Shown here: piece after piece, positions 63,205-64,000 of the stretch
How positions within the stretch are numbered: position 1 is the stretch's first letter
Layout: each line of letters starts with the position of its first letter
NCBI RefSeq assembly: GCF_002109385.1
Contig: NZ_CP020814.1
Location: 1,387,501 to 1,451,500, forward strand
DNA from: Halalkalibacter krulwichiae
GTDB taxonomy: Bacteria; Bacillota; Bacilli; Bacillales; Bacillaceae_D
DNA: 64,000 nt
Reading direction: 5' to 3'
Position numbers and translations under genes: made by a program
Notes under the pieces: model-generated
Databases searched by the model: none
Told to the model about the DNA's origin: nothing
Seen by the model: only the letters and a program-made list of their open reading frames with translations

Positions 63205-64000
63205 ATGAAACGTTTTGGTTTAAGCTTATTCACATTAGCAGCAGCAGCAGTTATTGCTACAGGGTGTTCTTCTAATGATGATGTAGCGGGTACAGGTGAA
63301 GGGGCTAGCAATGATTCATCCGATGGTGGAGAAGTGACATTAACTTTATGGCATCCAGAAGGAGATATGTCAGAGGCATATTCTGAAGTGATTGAGCAAT
63401 TTAACGCTGATCATGAAGGAGAAATAGAAGCTGAAATTACATTTATTCCAAGAGGAAGTAAATATGCGTACGAAGATAAAATTTCAGCTGGTGCGACAAG
63501 TAATACGTTGCCTGATTTAGTTGCATTAGATGGTCCTAATGTGGCTAACTATGCAGAGGCTGGAATCATTCAACCGATTGATGGACTTGTAGAAAATCAA
63601 GAAGACTTCGTTGATTCAATCATCACACAAGGCACATTTGATGATCATTTATATACGGTTGGACCGACAGAATCGACAGTGGCCTTGTTCTACAATGTTG
63701 AAATGCTAGAAGCAGCAGGTATTACCCCACCGACATCATTAGAAGAAGCATGGACGTGGGATGAATTCTATGAAGCTGCTAAGACATTAACTGATGAAGA
63801 GAATGGGATTTATGGCGTGAACTGGACACTTGATTATGGAGAATGGATTATTTATTTCACTGGACCTACTGTATGGTCCAATGGTGGAAGCTTCATTGCT
63901 GAAGATGGCTCAACAACAGAAGGATATGTGAATGGTCCGGCTACCGTTGAGGCGCTCGAATATCTGCAGAAGTTTACGAACGAAGGACTAGTAAACTTAC
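63205..64000 (+). CDS. Sugar ABC transporter substrate-binding lipoprotein, partial (runs off the window)
   Basis: The first 265 codons of a family 1 solute-binding lipoprotein: signal peptide with lipobox ATGC (about residues 18-21), an acidic Ser/Gly/Asp linker, then VTLTLWHPEGDMSEAYSEVIEQFN, LPDLVALDGPNVANYAEAGIIQPID and VALFYNVEMLEAAGI. TAGGGGGA precedes ATG 63205. The 3' end and any permease genes lie beyond 64000. A perfect cre box upstream and the YesM/YesN pair 8 kb before it suggest an inducible, catabolite-repressed oligosaccharide importer. Confidence 0.9.
   Translation, partial: MKRFGLSLFTLAAAAVIATGCSSNDDVAGTGEGASNDSSDGGEVTLTLWHPEGDMSEAYSEVIEQFNADHEGEIEAEITFIPRGSKYAYEDKISAGATSNTLPDLVALDGPNVANYAEAGIIQPIDGLVENQEDFVDSIITQGTFDDHLYTVGPTESTVALFYNVEMLEAAGITPPTSLEEAWTWDEFYEAAKTLTDEENGIYGVNWTLDYGEWIIYFTGPTVWSNGGSFIAEDGSTTEGYVNGPATVEALEYLQKFTNEGLVNL

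Overview
The window looks like the chromosome of a Gram-positive, low-GC spore-forming Bacillaceae, probably an alkaliphilic or salt-tolerant Bacillus relative. The evidence is strong AGGAGG-type ribosome-binding sites, rho-independent hairpin terminators, CcpA-type cre boxes, a NaChBac-like sodium channel (typical of alkaliphilic bacilli), a CadC/CadA pair, YesMN-type sensors and a RocR-type sigma-54 activator. No rRNA, tRNA, CRISPR array, prophage or insertion sequence was seen. The region is a string of accessory catabolic modules, most with their own regulator and often a cre box.

Layout. 1-11.4 kb is a C2-sulfonate module: TauE-type sulfite exporter, YeiH-type anion exporter, phosphate acetyltransferase, GntR/UTRA regulator, TRAP transporter (binding protein plus fused QM permease), iron-dependent alcohol dehydrogenase, sulfoacetaldehyde acetyltransferase (Xsc) and a LysR regulator. 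Together they can import a sulfonate such as isethionate, oxidise it to sulfoacetaldehyde, split it to acetyl phosphate plus sulfite, make acetyl-CoA and export the sulfur. 11.5-15.3 kb holds unknown small genes, a Thermus-type isocitrate dehydrogenase and a MarR regulator. 15.5-20.3 kb is a MetQNI-type ABC transporter flanked by two 2-hydroxy/2-oxo-acid enzymes. 20.4-26.3 kb has a HAD phosphatase and a beta-glucuronidase locus whose PTS-like permease lacks EIIB and has lost the EIIA phosphorylation histidine. 26.6 kb is the sodium channel.

27.6-37.0 kb is a complete malonate decarboxylase system (MadLM, GntR regulator, MdcH-A-B-C-DE-G, MdcF) with repeated GTCGAC operators. 37-42 kb contains an aldo/keto reductase, a small possible spore protein and an orphan ZorA/ZorB-like rotary motor pair. 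42-45.7 kb is a sigma-54 activator facing an omega-aminotransferase with a textbook -24/-12 promoter and two identical upstream dyads. 45.7-51.1 kb is an acid-sugar (tetronate-type) pathway: GntR, dehydrogenase, DUF1537 kinase, GntP permease and class II aldolase. 51-64 kb contains an MFS transporter, small unknown genes, a YesM/YesN two-component system with a sugar-binding lipoprotein, an O-methyltransferase, cadC-cadA, two flavin-split-barrel proteins and the start of a second sugar-binding lipoprotein, cut by the window end.

Six genes (pta, HAD phosphatase, madM, DUF1537 kinase, gntP-type permease, one PNPOx-like gene) are each broken by exactly one missing base in or beside a G/C homopolymer. 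Restoring one base gives family-length proteins in every case, so base-calling dropouts are more likely than six independent pseudogenes.
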